Positions 1-7,742 of a DNA stretch of 23,272 nt are shown here, piece by piece. The stretch's first letter is position 1. Each line of letters starts with the position of its first letter. Source of the DNA: Erythrobacter sp. CCH5-A1 (GTDB lineage Bacteria; Pseudomonadota; Alphaproteobacteria; Sphingomonadales; Sphingomonadaceae); assembly GCF_001557115.1 (NCBI RefSeq), contig NZ_LSKQ01000271.1, positions 1-23,272 on the forward strand, read 5' to 3'. A model generated the notes under the pieces. It did no database searches. It saw only the letters and a program-made list of their open reading frames with translations, and was not told where the DNA came from. Position numbers and translations under genes: made by a program.

Positions 1-87
1 ATGCAGTCCGATTGAGCTGCGCCTGCTCGGCGGGCAGCCGCTGCTGGCTTATGCAATCGCGAACGCCGCAGCTCAATCGGACTGCAT
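1..87. repeat. Exact 21-bp inverted repeat at the left edge
   Basis: Bases 1-21 are the exact reverse complement of bases 67-87, with 45 bases between the arms. One arm is the very end of the sequence and both fall within mobA. A perfect fold-back exactly at a sequence end is typical of an assembly or library artefact, though a genuine hairpin cannot be excluded. Confidence 0.9.
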
Positions 88-556
88 GGCGGTGGCGGTG
101 CGCGAAGCGGGCCAAATCGATGCGGGCGGGTTGCCGCTGCTGTGTGATGCCGTTACCGGACGCGGCCCGATCAGCGCGCTCGCCAGCGCCTTTGACTTTG
201 CCGCCGCACAGAACCGACCCGAGGTGCTGCTGATCGGCTGCGACCAGCCCTTCCTGCCGCACGATCTTGCCACCAGGCTCGGCGCAGCGCTGGACGGGCA
301 CAAGGTCGCCATGCCGGTCAGCCGGGGTAAATTCCAACCACTCGCCGCGCTGTGGCGCGTGGATCAGATGGCGTTGGCCGATTACATAGCGCAAGGCGGC
401 ACCTCGCTGTGGCGCTTTGCTGCCGCGCAAGGCGTGGTGCACGTTGCATGGGCTGATGATGGCGCGTGCGATCCCTTCGCCAACATCAATGATCCTGCCG
501 CGCTGTCCGAGGCTGAGGCGCATCTCAGCACCGCGGCTCGAACGCCAGCGCGCTGA
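2..556 (+). CDS. mobA: MobA, molybdenum cofactor guanylyltransferase (5' truncated)
   Basis: MobA transfers GMP from GTP to molybdopterin, making the guanine dinucleotide form of the cofactor that nitrate reductase needs. The visible part keeps the LLGGQPLL segment, the LIGCDQPFL metal/nucleotide motif, a PVSRGKFQPLAALW segment and the C-terminal FANINDP motif typical of MobA. The N-terminal GTP-binding loop (LAGGxSxRMG) is missing because the gene runs off the left edge. The first 21 bases are probably not real gene sequence, since they are an inverted copy of bases 67-87; trustworthy coding starts near base 22. An internal ATG at 86 opens an uninterrupted frame, but it lies inside the domain and is not the true start. 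The 3' end overlaps moeA on the other strand by 32 bases. Family assignment is confident; the start is unknown. Confidence 0.88.
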   Translation, partial: CSPIELRLLGGQPLLAYAIANAAAQSDCMAVAVREAGQIDAGGLPLLCDAVTGRGPISALASAFDFAAAQNRPEVLLIGCDQPFLPHDLATRLGAALDGHKVAMPVSRGKFQPLAALWRVDQMALADYIAQGGTSLWRFAAAQGVVHVAWADDGACDPFANINDPAALSEAEAHLSTAARTPAR

Positions 557-1721
557 CCAGTGCACCGGCGACTTCGGCGGGGGCGTTGGGCGGGCGGCGG
601 ATCAGCCAGTCAGCCCTAGCCAGGGCCGCCTGCGCTCCGCTATCCTGATTGCTGATCGGGGAAAGGCCGACCTCCTCCCACACTGCGCGCACAAAAGTTT
701 CACGCGGGCCATTATCCGCTATCGGCTCGGCCAGCGGCAGGTGCCGCCAGCGCAGCACATCGCTAGTGGGCTGGCCTTGCAGCGCGGCGAGCAAGGGCAG
801 CAGAAACAACCGCGCCGTCACCATCGCCGAGGTCGGATTGCCCGGCAGGCCTAAAACCCATCTCCCCTGCGCCAGCCCCAGCCATACCGGCTTACCGGGC
901 TTGATCGCGACCTTGGAAAACACCAGGTCGAGCCCGTGGCTGGCAAACATCGTCTTGGCAAAATCGCGCTCGCCGACCGAGGCGCCGCCGGTGACGATCA
1001 CCAGCTCGGCCTGCGCAAGCACCGCCCCGGCGAGCTGCTCCAGTTCGGGCAGACTATCCGCGCCGATGGCCTGCCGCACAATCTGCGCCCCGGCCTGTTC
1101 GGCCATCGCCGCCACGCCGAAGGTGACGCTTTCGGGGATCGTATCGGCGCTCACATGCGCTTCGCCAGGAGCCGCAAGTTCATCGCCGGTGGCAATGATC
1201 GCCGCCCGTGGCCGCCGCGCCACGGCTATGCGCGCTCGGTCCGCCGCCGCCGCTGCAATCATTGCCCGGGCAGTGAGCCGCGTTCCGGCCTCCAGCAGCA
1301 CTGCTCCGGCGGCGAAATCGCTGGCCGCCGCGCGCACGTGCCAGCCGGGGCCGTAACCTTCGGCAAACCGCACATTCTTGCCCTTGCGGGTGGCATATTC
1401 CTGCATGATGCAGCGATCCGCGCCGGCGGGCAGGCGCGCGCCGGTGAAGATCCGCACCGCCTCGCCTGCGCCAAGCGTGCCGGGAAAGGCGGCACCCGCC
1501 CTCGCCTCGCCGATCACCCTCAGCGGTTCTCCGGGGCGGGTCGCAGCGTGCAGCACCGCATAGCCATCCATCGCGGCGACGGCGACACGCGGGCCATCGC
1601 TGCGGGCGGTGAGCGGTTCTGCCAACACCCGCCCGGCTGCTCCGGCCAGCGGCACTTCCTCGGCCCCCAAGGCCGCAACCGAGGCTTCAAGCAGCGCCAG
1701 AGCCTCGTCGAAACTGATCAC
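525..1721 (-). CDS. moeA: MoeA, molybdopterin molybdenumtransferase
   Basis: MoeA inserts molybdate into adenylylated molybdopterin, the last step before MobA adds GMP. The 398-residue length is normal for the family. Visible motifs are MDGYA (51-55), IFTGARLPAGAD (91-102), GDEL (179-182), VTGGASVGERDF (243-254), KPGKP (274-278) and LPGNPTSA (292-299). I chose the GTG at 1721 because it overlaps the moaB stop as GTGA and has a GAGGGA ribosome site about nine bases upstream; a second GTG lies at 1727. The frame stays open upstream to an ATG at 1823, but that stretch lies inside moaB and does not resemble MoeA. It is the last gene of the nar-moa operon and meets mobA tail to tail with a 32-base overlap. 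Confidence 0.95.
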   Translation of the reverse strand: MISFDEALALLEASVAALGAEEVPLAGAAGRVLAEPLTARSDGPRVAVAAMDGYAVLHAATRPGEPLRVIGEARAGAAFPGTLGAGEAVRIFTGARLPAGADRCIMQEYATRKGKNVRFAEGYGPGWHVRAAASDFAAGAVLLEAGTRLTARAMIAAAAADRARIAVARRPRAAIIATGDELAAPGEAHVSADTIPESVTFGVAAMAEQAGAQIVRQAIGADSLPELEQLAGAVLAQAELVIVTGGASVGERDFAKTMFASHGLDLVFSKVAIKPGKPVWLGLAQGRWVLGLPGNPTSAMVTARLFLLPLLAALQGQPTSDVLRWRHLPLAEPIADNGPRETFVRAVWEEVGLSPISNQDSGAQAALARADWLIRRPPNAPAEVAGALVSALAFEPRC

Positions 1722-2260
1722 GCACACACATCCCTCAGACGTGGCAGCGCGCCCGCGATCGAACACGGCTTGTGGCGACTGTCGAATTCCAGCTCCAGCA
1801 GCCCGTCCCAGGCATCGCGGCATGCGCCGGTCGATCCCGGCACGCAGAAGATGAAGGCATCGCCCGCCTGCCCGGCAAAGGCCCGCGACTGCATCGAGGC
1901 AACCCCGACGCTGGTGAGGCTTTTCTGGTGAAAGGCGATGGAAAACCCGTCCATCTCGCGCCGCATCAGCGGTTTGACCGCTTCGGGCGTGTTGTCACGC
2001 GGGGAAAAGCCGGTGCCGCCGGTGGTGAGGATGATCTCGATCTCGGGCCGTGCCAGCCACGCCTGCAATTGCGCGCGGATCTCGGCGATCTCGTCACGCA
2101 CGATGGCGCGGTCGTGCAGGTGGTGCCCGGCCTCTTGCAACCGCTCGCACAGCAGCGTGCCCGAGGTGTCGGTTTCAAGGCTGCGGGTGTCGGAAATGGT
2201 CAGCACCGCCATGCCCAGCGGATGGAACGTCAGGCTTTCGTCAATTCCCGGCATTTTCAT
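1718..2260 (-). CDS. moaB: MoaB/Mog-type molybdopterin adenylyltransferase
   Basis: This family adenylylates molybdopterin to prepare it for metal insertion by MoeA. The 180-residue protein carries the hallmark TTGGTGFSPRDNTPEA segment (79-94) and, near the C-terminus, PGSTGACRDAWDG, a typical MPT-binding loop. The ATG at 2260 overlaps the 3' end of moaE by 20 bases; an ATG at 2254 or 2212 is also possible, so the first 16 residues are uncertain. Its stop codon overlaps the moeA GTG. Sequence alone does not separate MoaB from Mog; MoaB is chosen because of the shorter single-domain layout and the company of moaA, moaD and moaE. Confidence 0.92.
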   Translation of the reverse strand: MKMPGIDESLTFHPLGMAVLTISDTRSLETDTSGTLLCERLQEAGHHLHDRAIVRDEIAEIRAQLQAWLARPEIEIILTTGGTGFSPRDNTPEAVKPLMRREMDGFSIAFHQKSLTSVGVASMQSRAFAGQAGDAFIFCVPGSTGACRDAWDGLLELEFDSRHKPCSIAGALPRLRDVCA

Positions 2261-2726
2261 TCACCTTCTCGCGCCAACGCAGCGCGTCTTCCCGATCCAG
2301 CGCGGTCGGCTCGATCCAAGTCGAGGTGCCATCATGCTCCTCGCGCTTCCAGAACACCGCCTCGGTCTTGAGCCGGTCCATGAGGTAGTCCGCCGCCTCG
2401 AAGGCCGCCCTGCGGTGGCGTGAAGCAGTGGCGACGAAAACGATGGGTTCGCCCGGCGCGATCAGACCCGCGCGGTGGATGACGATACTGGCGGTGATCG
2501 CGAACCGGCCATGCGCGTCGGCCGCGATCGCTTTCATCGATTGGAGGGTGACGCCGCGATAGCATTCCAGCACCAGCGAAGAGACCGCCGCACCATCCGC
2601 GCCCCGCCCCCGGGCCCGCCCGGTGAAGCTGACAACCGCGCCTTCATCCTCGAGCGCCGCGGAAAACGCGGCCAGCCGCAGCGACGGATCGAAGGGAGAC
2701 TGCGCCAATTCGACCTGCATCGTCAT
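2241..2726 (-). CDS. moaE: MoaE, large subunit of molybdopterin synthase
   Basis: MoaE uses the thiocarboxylated C-terminus of MoaD to put two sulfurs into cyclic pyranopterin monophosphate, giving molybdopterin. The diagnostic block RHRRAAFEAADYLMDRLK followed by TEAVFWKRE lies at about 103-129 and includes the conserved lysines K120 and K127. A GRAR segment follows the N-terminal strand. Length (161 residues) fits the family. The ATG at 2726 overlaps the moaD stop as ATGA; a second ATG at 2720 is possible. The gene sits directly after moaD, so the two synthase subunits are made together. Confidence 0.95.
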   Translation of the reverse strand: MTMQVELAQSPFDPSLRLAAFSAALEDEGAVVSFTGRARGRGADGAAVSSLVLECYRGVTLQSMKAIAADAHGRFAITASIVIHRAGLIAPGEPIVFVATASRHRRAAFEAADYLMDRLKTEAVFWKREEHDGTSTWIEPTALDREDALRWREKVNENAGN

Positions 2727-2989
2727 CCTCCCGACACCGGCGGAAAGAGCGCGACCCGATCTCCGGGGCGCACCATCGCATCATTGGCGACGATGGTTTC
2801 ATTGATGCAGGCCCTGATGCGGATGCGACGAAGCGCTTCGCCAAGTGCCGGGTAGGCGCTGGCCAGATCGTCCAGCATCGCAGTCACCGGCAGTCCGGTG
2901 TCCGGAACGGCGAGCCCCAGCACCGGCCCGCAGGCGTCGGCGAGGCGCCCGCACAGTTCGATGTCGAGTTGCGCTTGTTTCATGATCAT
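2723..2989 (-). CDS. moaD: MoaD, sulfur-carrier subunit of molybdopterin synthase
   Basis: MoaD is the ubiquitin-like sulfur carrier of molybdopterin synthase. The 88-residue protein ends in the required Gly-Gly (PPVSGG), which is adenylylated and thiocarboxylated. The preceding RPGDRVALFPPVSGG segment is standard for the family. The ATG at 2989 overlaps the moaA stop as ATGA; an ATG at 2983 would remove two residues. Its C-terminal partner MoaE follows immediately. The adenylating enzyme MoeB is not in the window. Confidence 0.94.
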   Translation of the reverse strand: MIMKQAQLDIELCGRLADACGPVLGLAVPDTGLPVTAMLDDLASAYPALGEALRRIRIRACINETIVANDAMVRPGDRVALFPPVSGG

Positions 2990-3990
2990 CCTCCGATGGA
3001 CGCGAGATGCGGAGTTGCGCCGCTGTTGCCCGAATGCAGCCGATGCGCGGGGGCCTTGGTGCCCACAACTGCGCGGATGCGGGTGATGAGAGGCGCGGGG
3101 TCATCAGCGGCGATGAGCGGGCGCAGATCGATCCCGCCATCGCCGAACAGGCACAGATGCAGCTTGCCATCCGACGACATGCGCAACCGGTTGCAGCTGG
3201 CGCAGAAATCCCGTGAATAGGGCGCGATGATGCCAATGCGTCCCTTGGCGTGGGGATGGCCGAGTTCCACCGCCGGCCCGGCGCCTGCCGCGCGCGACAG
3301 TCGCTTCCAGCCCGCAGCCTCCAGTCGATCGATCACGCTTTGCCCTGCCACATGGTGCCGGTCAAAGAAGGCGGTGTTGTCATTGGTGCGCATCACTTCG
3401 ATGAAGCGCAGCGACAGATCGCGGGTAGTGACGAATTGGACCATCGCCGCGAGTTCATCATCATTGACCCCGCGCATCAGCACGGCGTTCAGCTTGATAC
3501 TCTCAAACCCCGCATCCCGCGCTGCCTCGATCCCGCGCAGCACTTCGCCCAGGCGGTCATGTCCGGTGATCGCGGCAAAGCGCGCCGGATCGAGCGAATC
3601 GACGCTGATATTGATCGCATTCACCCCGCAATCGCGCCACGCCTGCGCCCGCTCGGCGAGGCGATAGCCATTGGTCGTCATCGCCACGCGGCGGATGCCG
3701 GGGATGCTGGCGACGGTGCGGGCGACATTCTCGAAATCGCGCCGCAACGTCGGCTCGCCCCCGGTCAGCCGCACCTTCCACAGGCCGAGCTGCGCGAAGC
3801 CGGTGACAGCGCGGCGGATTTCATCGACCGTCAGTTCGACGGGGCGCTGGCACGGCTTCTTGTAGCCATCGGGCAGGCAATAGGTGCAGCGGAAGTTGCA
3901 CACCTCGGTCAGCGAAAGGCGCAGGTATTCGAACCGGCGACCGATCGCGTCAGACAGCGGCAGGACATCGGGGGAGCGAGGGATGGTCAC
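2986..3990 (-). CDS. moaA: MoaA, GTP 3',8-cyclase (radical SAM)
   Basis: MoaA carries out the first step of molybdenum cofactor synthesis, cyclising GTP with a radical-SAM [4Fe-4S] cluster and a second cluster that binds substrate. The N-terminal cluster motif is C31, C35, C38 (CNFRCTYC). The second cluster motif is C263, C266 and C280. LTGGEP follows the first motif and the protein ends in Gly-Gly (SIGG), which is needed for activity in characterised MoaA. Length is 334 residues. The start is GTG at 3990, overlapping the stop of the prolyl isomerase as GTGA. MoaC, the partner that completes this step, is not encoded in the window. Confidence 0.96.
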   Translation of the reverse strand: MTIPRSPDVLPLSDAIGRRFEYLRLSLTEVCNFRCTYCLPDGYKKPCQRPVELTVDEIRRAVTGFAQLGLWKVRLTGGEPTLRRDFENVARTVASIPGIRRVAMTTNGYRLAERAQAWRDCGVNAINISVDSLDPARFAAITGHDRLGEVLRGIEAARDAGFESIKLNAVLMRGVNDDELAAMVQFVTTRDLSLRFIEVMRTNDNTAFFDRHHVAGQSVIDRLEAAGWKRLSRAAGAGPAVELGHPHAKGRIGIIAPYSRDFCASCNRLRMSSDGKLHLCLFGDGGIDLRPLIAADDPAPLITRIRAVVGTKAPAHRLHSGNSGATPHLASIGG

Positions 3991-4799
3991 TGCACCAACG
4001 GCCCGTCCGCAATCGGCAGGTCAACCCCTTCGATGGTGGTCTGGCTGGCGAGGATCGACAGGTATTGCGCCACGGCCTTGCGGGTTGTGGTTTCCTCCAG
4101 ATAGTCGCGGATGGTCGCCTCCACGGCTTCGAACGGCAATTGCTGCCCCTCGGCCCGGCGTCTGGCGCGGATCACGTGCACGCCAAAGCGGGTGCGCACC
4201 GGCTCTGGGCACAGCTCGCCTTCGCCAAGGTCGAACAGCGCGGCTTCGAATTCGGCGACGGTCTGCCCCTTGCCGATCTGGCCGAGATTGCCGCCCTGTT
4301 CCTTAGACGGGCAGGCCGATTTGGCTCGCGCCAGCTCGCCGAAACAGGCCGGATCAGCTTGCAGCGTCCGGATCGCCATGCGCGCATCGCCGACCGCAAG
4401 GCTATAGGCGAATTCATCCGCCGGGTTGGCCGAGAACAGGATGTGCTCCGCCTCGACCAACGTTTCGGAGGCGAAGCGTTCGCGGTGGCGATCATAGAAG
4501 CGCCGTGCCTCGGCTGCGGTAGCCTCGGGCACGCGCACTTCGCTCTCCAGCAGCGCGTCGATCTTCGCATCATCGGGGGCGAGCGCGCGGCCCTGCGCGT
4601 CCTCGCGTTCGCCAGGATCGATCCCGAGCCGATCGGCTTCGGCTAGCAGCAATTGCCGGATGGCGAGCGCCTCGGCGGCTTCGGTCCACGCCGTGGCGGC
4701 ATCAGGCGCGGGGTGGTTCTGCGCTTCGGCGGCGATGGCGGTGGCGAGGATTTCCACCCCGCCGACCCGCACTGCGGCCCGTTCGATCACCTCATCCAT
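3987..4799 (-). CDS. Parvulin-type peptidyl-prolyl isomerase (NifM/PpiC-like)
   Basis: The 270-residue protein has an N-terminal helical region (about 1-110) and a parvulin rotamase domain (about 115-215). The domain includes VEAEHILFS, the GGNLGQIGKGQTVAEFEAALF segment (split across 169-189) and the closing RFGVHVIRARRR. No signal peptide or membrane segment is visible, so it should be cytoplasmic, unlike periplasmic SurA or PpiD. It sits between narI and moaA, overlapping both (8 and 3 bases). Pseudomonas aeruginosa has a PpiC-type gene in the same place downstream of narI. A role in folding or maturing nitrate reductase is inferred from position, by analogy with NifM and nitrogenase; nothing in the sequence names the client. 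Confidence 0.85.
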   Translation of the reverse strand: MDEVIERAAVRVGGVEILATAIAAEAQNHPAPDAATAWTEAAEALAIRQLLLAEADRLGIDPGEREDAQGRALAPDDAKIDALLESEVRVPEATAAEARRFYDRHRERFASETLVEAEHILFSANPADEFAYSLAVGDARMAIRTLQADPACFGELARAKSACPSKEQGGNLGQIGKGQTVAEFEAALFDLGEGELCPEPVRTRFGVHVIRARRRAEGQQLPFEAVEATIRDYLEETTTRKAVAQYLSILASQTTIEGVDLPIADGPLVQ

Positions 4800-5493
4800 G
4801 GCTGAGGCTCCGGCGCGAACGCACGATCTGATAGCCGCCGCGCCACAGATAGCGCACCGGCGCGCTCAGCATGTGCACCAGCCGGGTGAAGGGGAACAGA
4901 ATGAAGATCGTCAGGCCCAGAAAGATGTGAAGGCGGAAGATCCAGTGTGCCCCTTCCATAAAGAGCGATGCAGTGGGGTTGAAGGTGAAGATGCCGTTCG
5001 CCCACGCCATGAAGCGCACCATCTGTTCGCCGTCCATGTGACCGAGCGAAATCGGCACTGTCGCCAACCCGAGCGCAAGCTGAAGCCAGAGCAGCGCCAG
5101 AATGCCGGTGTCGGCGAACGTCGAATGGGCACGGACCCGCGCGTCGAACAGACGGCGGTGCAACAGCATGCTGGCTCCTATGAAGGAAAACAGCCCGGCA
5201 GTGCCGCCGCCATAGACCGCCAGCGCCTGCTTCCACTCGTGCTTCACTGCAAGAGAATCAAACACCCAGATCGGCACCAGCAGGCCGAAGATATGGCCGA
5301 ACAGGACGAACAAGACGCCGACATGGAAAAGCACCGATCCCCACATCAGCTGCTTGCGGCGTAAGAGCTGGCTGGAGCCCGAACGCCAGCTGTAAGGTTC
5401 GCGGTCGAAACGGATGATCGAGCCGATCACCAGCACGGAGAGGGCAATGTAGGGATAGATGCCGAAAACCAGATGGTCGATATAGGTGTTCAT
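4792..5493 (-). CDS. narI: NarI, cytochrome b (gamma) subunit of respiratory nitrate reductase
   Basis: NarI is the membrane subunit that oxidises quinol and passes electrons through two b hemes to NarH. The 233-residue protein has about five hydrophobic segments. Candidate heme ligands H57, H67, H189 and H207 match E. coli NarI H56, H66, H187 and H205 closely in spacing. The ATG at 5493 is preceded by a very strong AGGAGGAG ribosome site seven bases upstream. It follows narJ by three bases and overlaps the isomerase gene by eight. Family and order in the operon are certain. Confidence 0.97.
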   Translation of the reverse strand: MNTYIDHLVFGIYPYIALSVLVIGSIIRFDREPYSWRSGSSQLLRRKQLMWGSVLFHVGVLFVLFGHIFGLLVPIWVFDSLAVKHEWKQALAVYGGGTAGLFSFIGASMLLHRRLFDARVRAHSTFADTGILALLWLQLALGLATVPISLGHMDGEQMVRFMAWANGIFTFNPTASLFMEGAHWIFRLHIFLGLTIFILFPFTRLVHMLSAPVRYLWRGGYQIVRSRRSLSHG

Positions 5494-5496
5494 GGC

Positions 5497-6213
5497 TCAG
5501 CTCCTCCTGGCTGACGTGGCGGGTTCGGCGTCCGGCAGGGGCGCGCGCATCCGGTCGAGGATGGCACTCACTTGCGGGCAGGCGGCGGTGGGATCGGGCG
5601 CGGCATCTGCGGTGAAGCGGATTTCCTCCTCCTCCCATTGGGCGTCGAGTTCCTCGAGGGTTTCGGGGTCTTCGGCGGGCGGCAGCGCGTTCGCCGCCGC
5701 TTCGTCCATTTCCAGCCCGGCAATCTCGCACAGCAGCGCGAACACCGGGGCATAATCCGAACCCTTGTCCGTCAGCCGCGCCGTTAGCGCGATCAGCACC
5801 ACGCCGGGTTCGGCCAGCGTATCGCGGGCCAGTGCCTCGGGAAGGGTCGAACAATAGTCGAGGAACAGCGGCAGGTAGTCGGGCAGTTCGTTGCCCTCCG
5901 GCTCCAGCCCGGCATCGAGGTAACGGGCGCGCAGATCGACCATCGCCTGCCCCCGGTCGCGGCTTTCGCCGTGGACGTGTTCGAACAGGTGCAGACTATG
6001 CGCCCGCCCGCGGTCGAACAGATCCACATAGGCTTCCTGGAAGTCATAGATATCGGCGGTCGCGAGCCGGGTCAGCAGCGCTTCGCACGCAGCGACGGCG
6101 GTTTGCGGCAGGGCCGGATCACCCGTCAGCCGCTGGCGGATTTCGCCTGCCACCGCCTGCAATTCGCGCGAGGGATATTGCAGCAGCAGCGAGATCAGAT
6201 GGAGCGCTTTCAT
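5497..6213 (-). CDS. narJ: NarJ, nitrate reductase assembly chaperone (delta subunit)
   Basis: NarJ is a TorD/DmsD-fold chaperone that holds the NarGH complex until the molybdenum cofactor is inserted and the complex docks on NarI; it is not part of the mature enzyme. The 238-residue, largely helical and acidic protein opens with ALHLISLLLQYPSREL, a typical NarJ start, and carries a YVDLFDRGRAHSLHLFEHVHGESRDRG block (split over about 62-88) diagnostic for the family. The start ATG shares one base with the narH stop (TGATG), implying coupled translation. Confidence 0.96.
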   Translation of the reverse strand: MKALHLISLLLQYPSRELQAVAGEIRQRLTGDPALPQTAVAACEALLTRLATADIYDFQEAYVDLFDRGRAHSLHLFEHVHGESRDRGQAMVDLRARYLDAGLEPEGNELPDYLPLFLDYCSTLPEALARDTLAEPGVVLIALTARLTDKGSDYAPVFALLCEIAGLEMDEAAANALPPAEDPETLEELDAQWEEEEIRFTADAAPDPTAACPQVSAILDRMRAPLPDAEPATSARRS

Positions 6214-7742
6214 CAGAACACCTCCGAAGGGGTCTGGAGTTTCTTGCGGGCCGGCGGGGCGCCGAACAGGTTGGTCTCGTTCGACCCGCCCGAGCAGCCA
6301 TTGCCGAAGCTGAAGCCGCAGGAGCCGCGTTCCTCGAACATGTCCTCGGCATCCTCGCGGTGGCCGGTGGGGATCACGAAACGGTCTTCGTAATCGGCCA
6401 GCGCCATCACCTTGTACATCTCCTCGATCTGCGCGCCGGTGAGGCCGACCGCTTCGGCGATGCCTTCGTTGTGCACGCCCTCGATCGATTTCGACCGCAT
6501 ATAGCCGCGCATCGCCAGCATCCGTTCAAGGCACAGGGCGACCGGCTCCTCGTCGCCCGCAGTGAGCAGATTGGCGAGATACTTCAGCGGGATGCGAAGC
6601 GAGCGCACATCGGGCATGTTGTTGTTGACGCTGATCTGCCCGGCGCTGGCCGCGGCATTGATCGGCGAGAGCGGCGGCACATACCACACCATCGGCAGGG
6701 TGCGGTATTCGGGGTGGAGCGGGAAGGCGACCTTCCATTCCATCGCCATCTTCCACACTGGCGAATGACGCGCAGCCTCGAGCCAGGCTTCGGGCACGCC
6801 GTCCTTTCGCGCCTGTTCGATCACCGCCGGATCATTGGGATCAAGGAAGATGTCGAGCTGCGCCTGATACAGATCCTCGACATTTTCGGTGGATGCGGCT
6901 TCCTCGATGCGGTCGGCATCATAGAGCATCACGCCGAGATAGCGGATGCGCCCGACGCAGGTTTCGCTGCACACCGTCGGCTGGCCCGCTTCGATGCGCG
7001 GATAGCAGAAGATGCACTTTTCCGATTTGCCGGTTTTCCAGTTGTAATAAATCTTCTTGTAAGGGCAGCCCGACACGCACATGCGCCAGCCGCGGCAGGC
7101 CTCCTGATCGATCAGGACGATCCCGTCCTCTTCCCGCTTGTAGATCGCGCCGGACGGGCAGGCGGCGACGCAGGTCGGGTTAAGGCAATGTTCGCACAGC
7201 CTGGGCAAATACATCATGAAGGTGTTTTCGAACTGGCCGTAGATTTCCTTCTGCACCCCTTCGAAGTTGTAATCCTCCGACCGCTTGGCGAATTCCCCGC
7301 CGAGGATTTCCTCCCAGTTCGGCCCCCACTCGATCTTCTCCATCCGCTGGCCCGAAATCAGGCTGCGCGGACGGGCGGTGGGGAAGGCCTTGCTTTCGCC
7401 CGCTTTTTGCAGGTGAGCGTAATCGAAGGTGAAGGGTTCGTAGTAATCGTCGATCTCGGGCAGGTCGGGATTGGCGAAAATCTTCGCCAGCATCCGCCAC
7501 TTGCCGCCCATCTTGGGCCGGATCGAGCCACCGGCGGTCCGCACCCAGCCGCCGTTCCAGCGTTTCTGGTTCTCCCAGTCCTTGGGATAGCCGATGCCGG
7601 GCTTGGTCTCGACATTGTTGAACCAGGCATATTCCATGCCTTCGCGGCTGGTCCACACGTTCTTGCACGTCACCGAGCAGGTGTGGCAGCCGATGCACTT
7701 GTCAAGGTTCAGGACCTTGCCGATCTGTGCGCGGATTTTCAT
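6213..7742 (-). CDS. narH: NarH, iron-sulfur (beta) subunit of respiratory nitrate reductase
   Basis: NarH relays electrons from NarI to NarG through three [4Fe-4S] clusters and one [3Fe-4S] cluster. All expected ligands are visible: C16, C19, C22, C26; C183, C186, C191, C195; C216, C222, C226 with W219 replacing a cysteine at the [3Fe-4S] site; and C243, C246, C258, C262. The last twelve sit at the same numbers as in E. coli NarH. Length is 509 residues. The ATG at 7742 overlaps the narG stop as ATGA, with a GGGGAGA ribosome site upstream. No truncation or missing ligand. Confidence 0.98.
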   Translation of the reverse strand: MKIRAQIGKVLNLDKCIGCHTCSVTCKNVWTSREGMEYAWFNNVETKPGIGYPKDWENQKRWNGGWVRTAGGSIRPKMGGKWRMLAKIFANPDLPEIDDYYEPFTFDYAHLQKAGESKAFPTARPRSLISGQRMEKIEWGPNWEEILGGEFAKRSEDYNFEGVQKEIYGQFENTFMMYLPRLCEHCLNPTCVAACPSGAIYKREEDGIVLIDQEACRGWRMCVSGCPYKKIYYNWKTGKSEKCIFCYPRIEAGQPTVCSETCVGRIRYLGVMLYDADRIEEAASTENVEDLYQAQLDIFLDPNDPAVIEQARKDGVPEAWLEAARHSPVWKMAMEWKVAFPLHPEYRTLPMVWYVPPLSPINAAASAGQISVNNNMPDVRSLRIPLKYLANLLTAGDEEPVALCLERMLAMRGYMRSKSIEGVHNEGIAEAVGLTGAQIEEMYKVMALADYEDRFVIPTGHREDAEDMFEERGSCGFSFGNGCSGGSNETNLFGAPPARKKLQTPSEVF

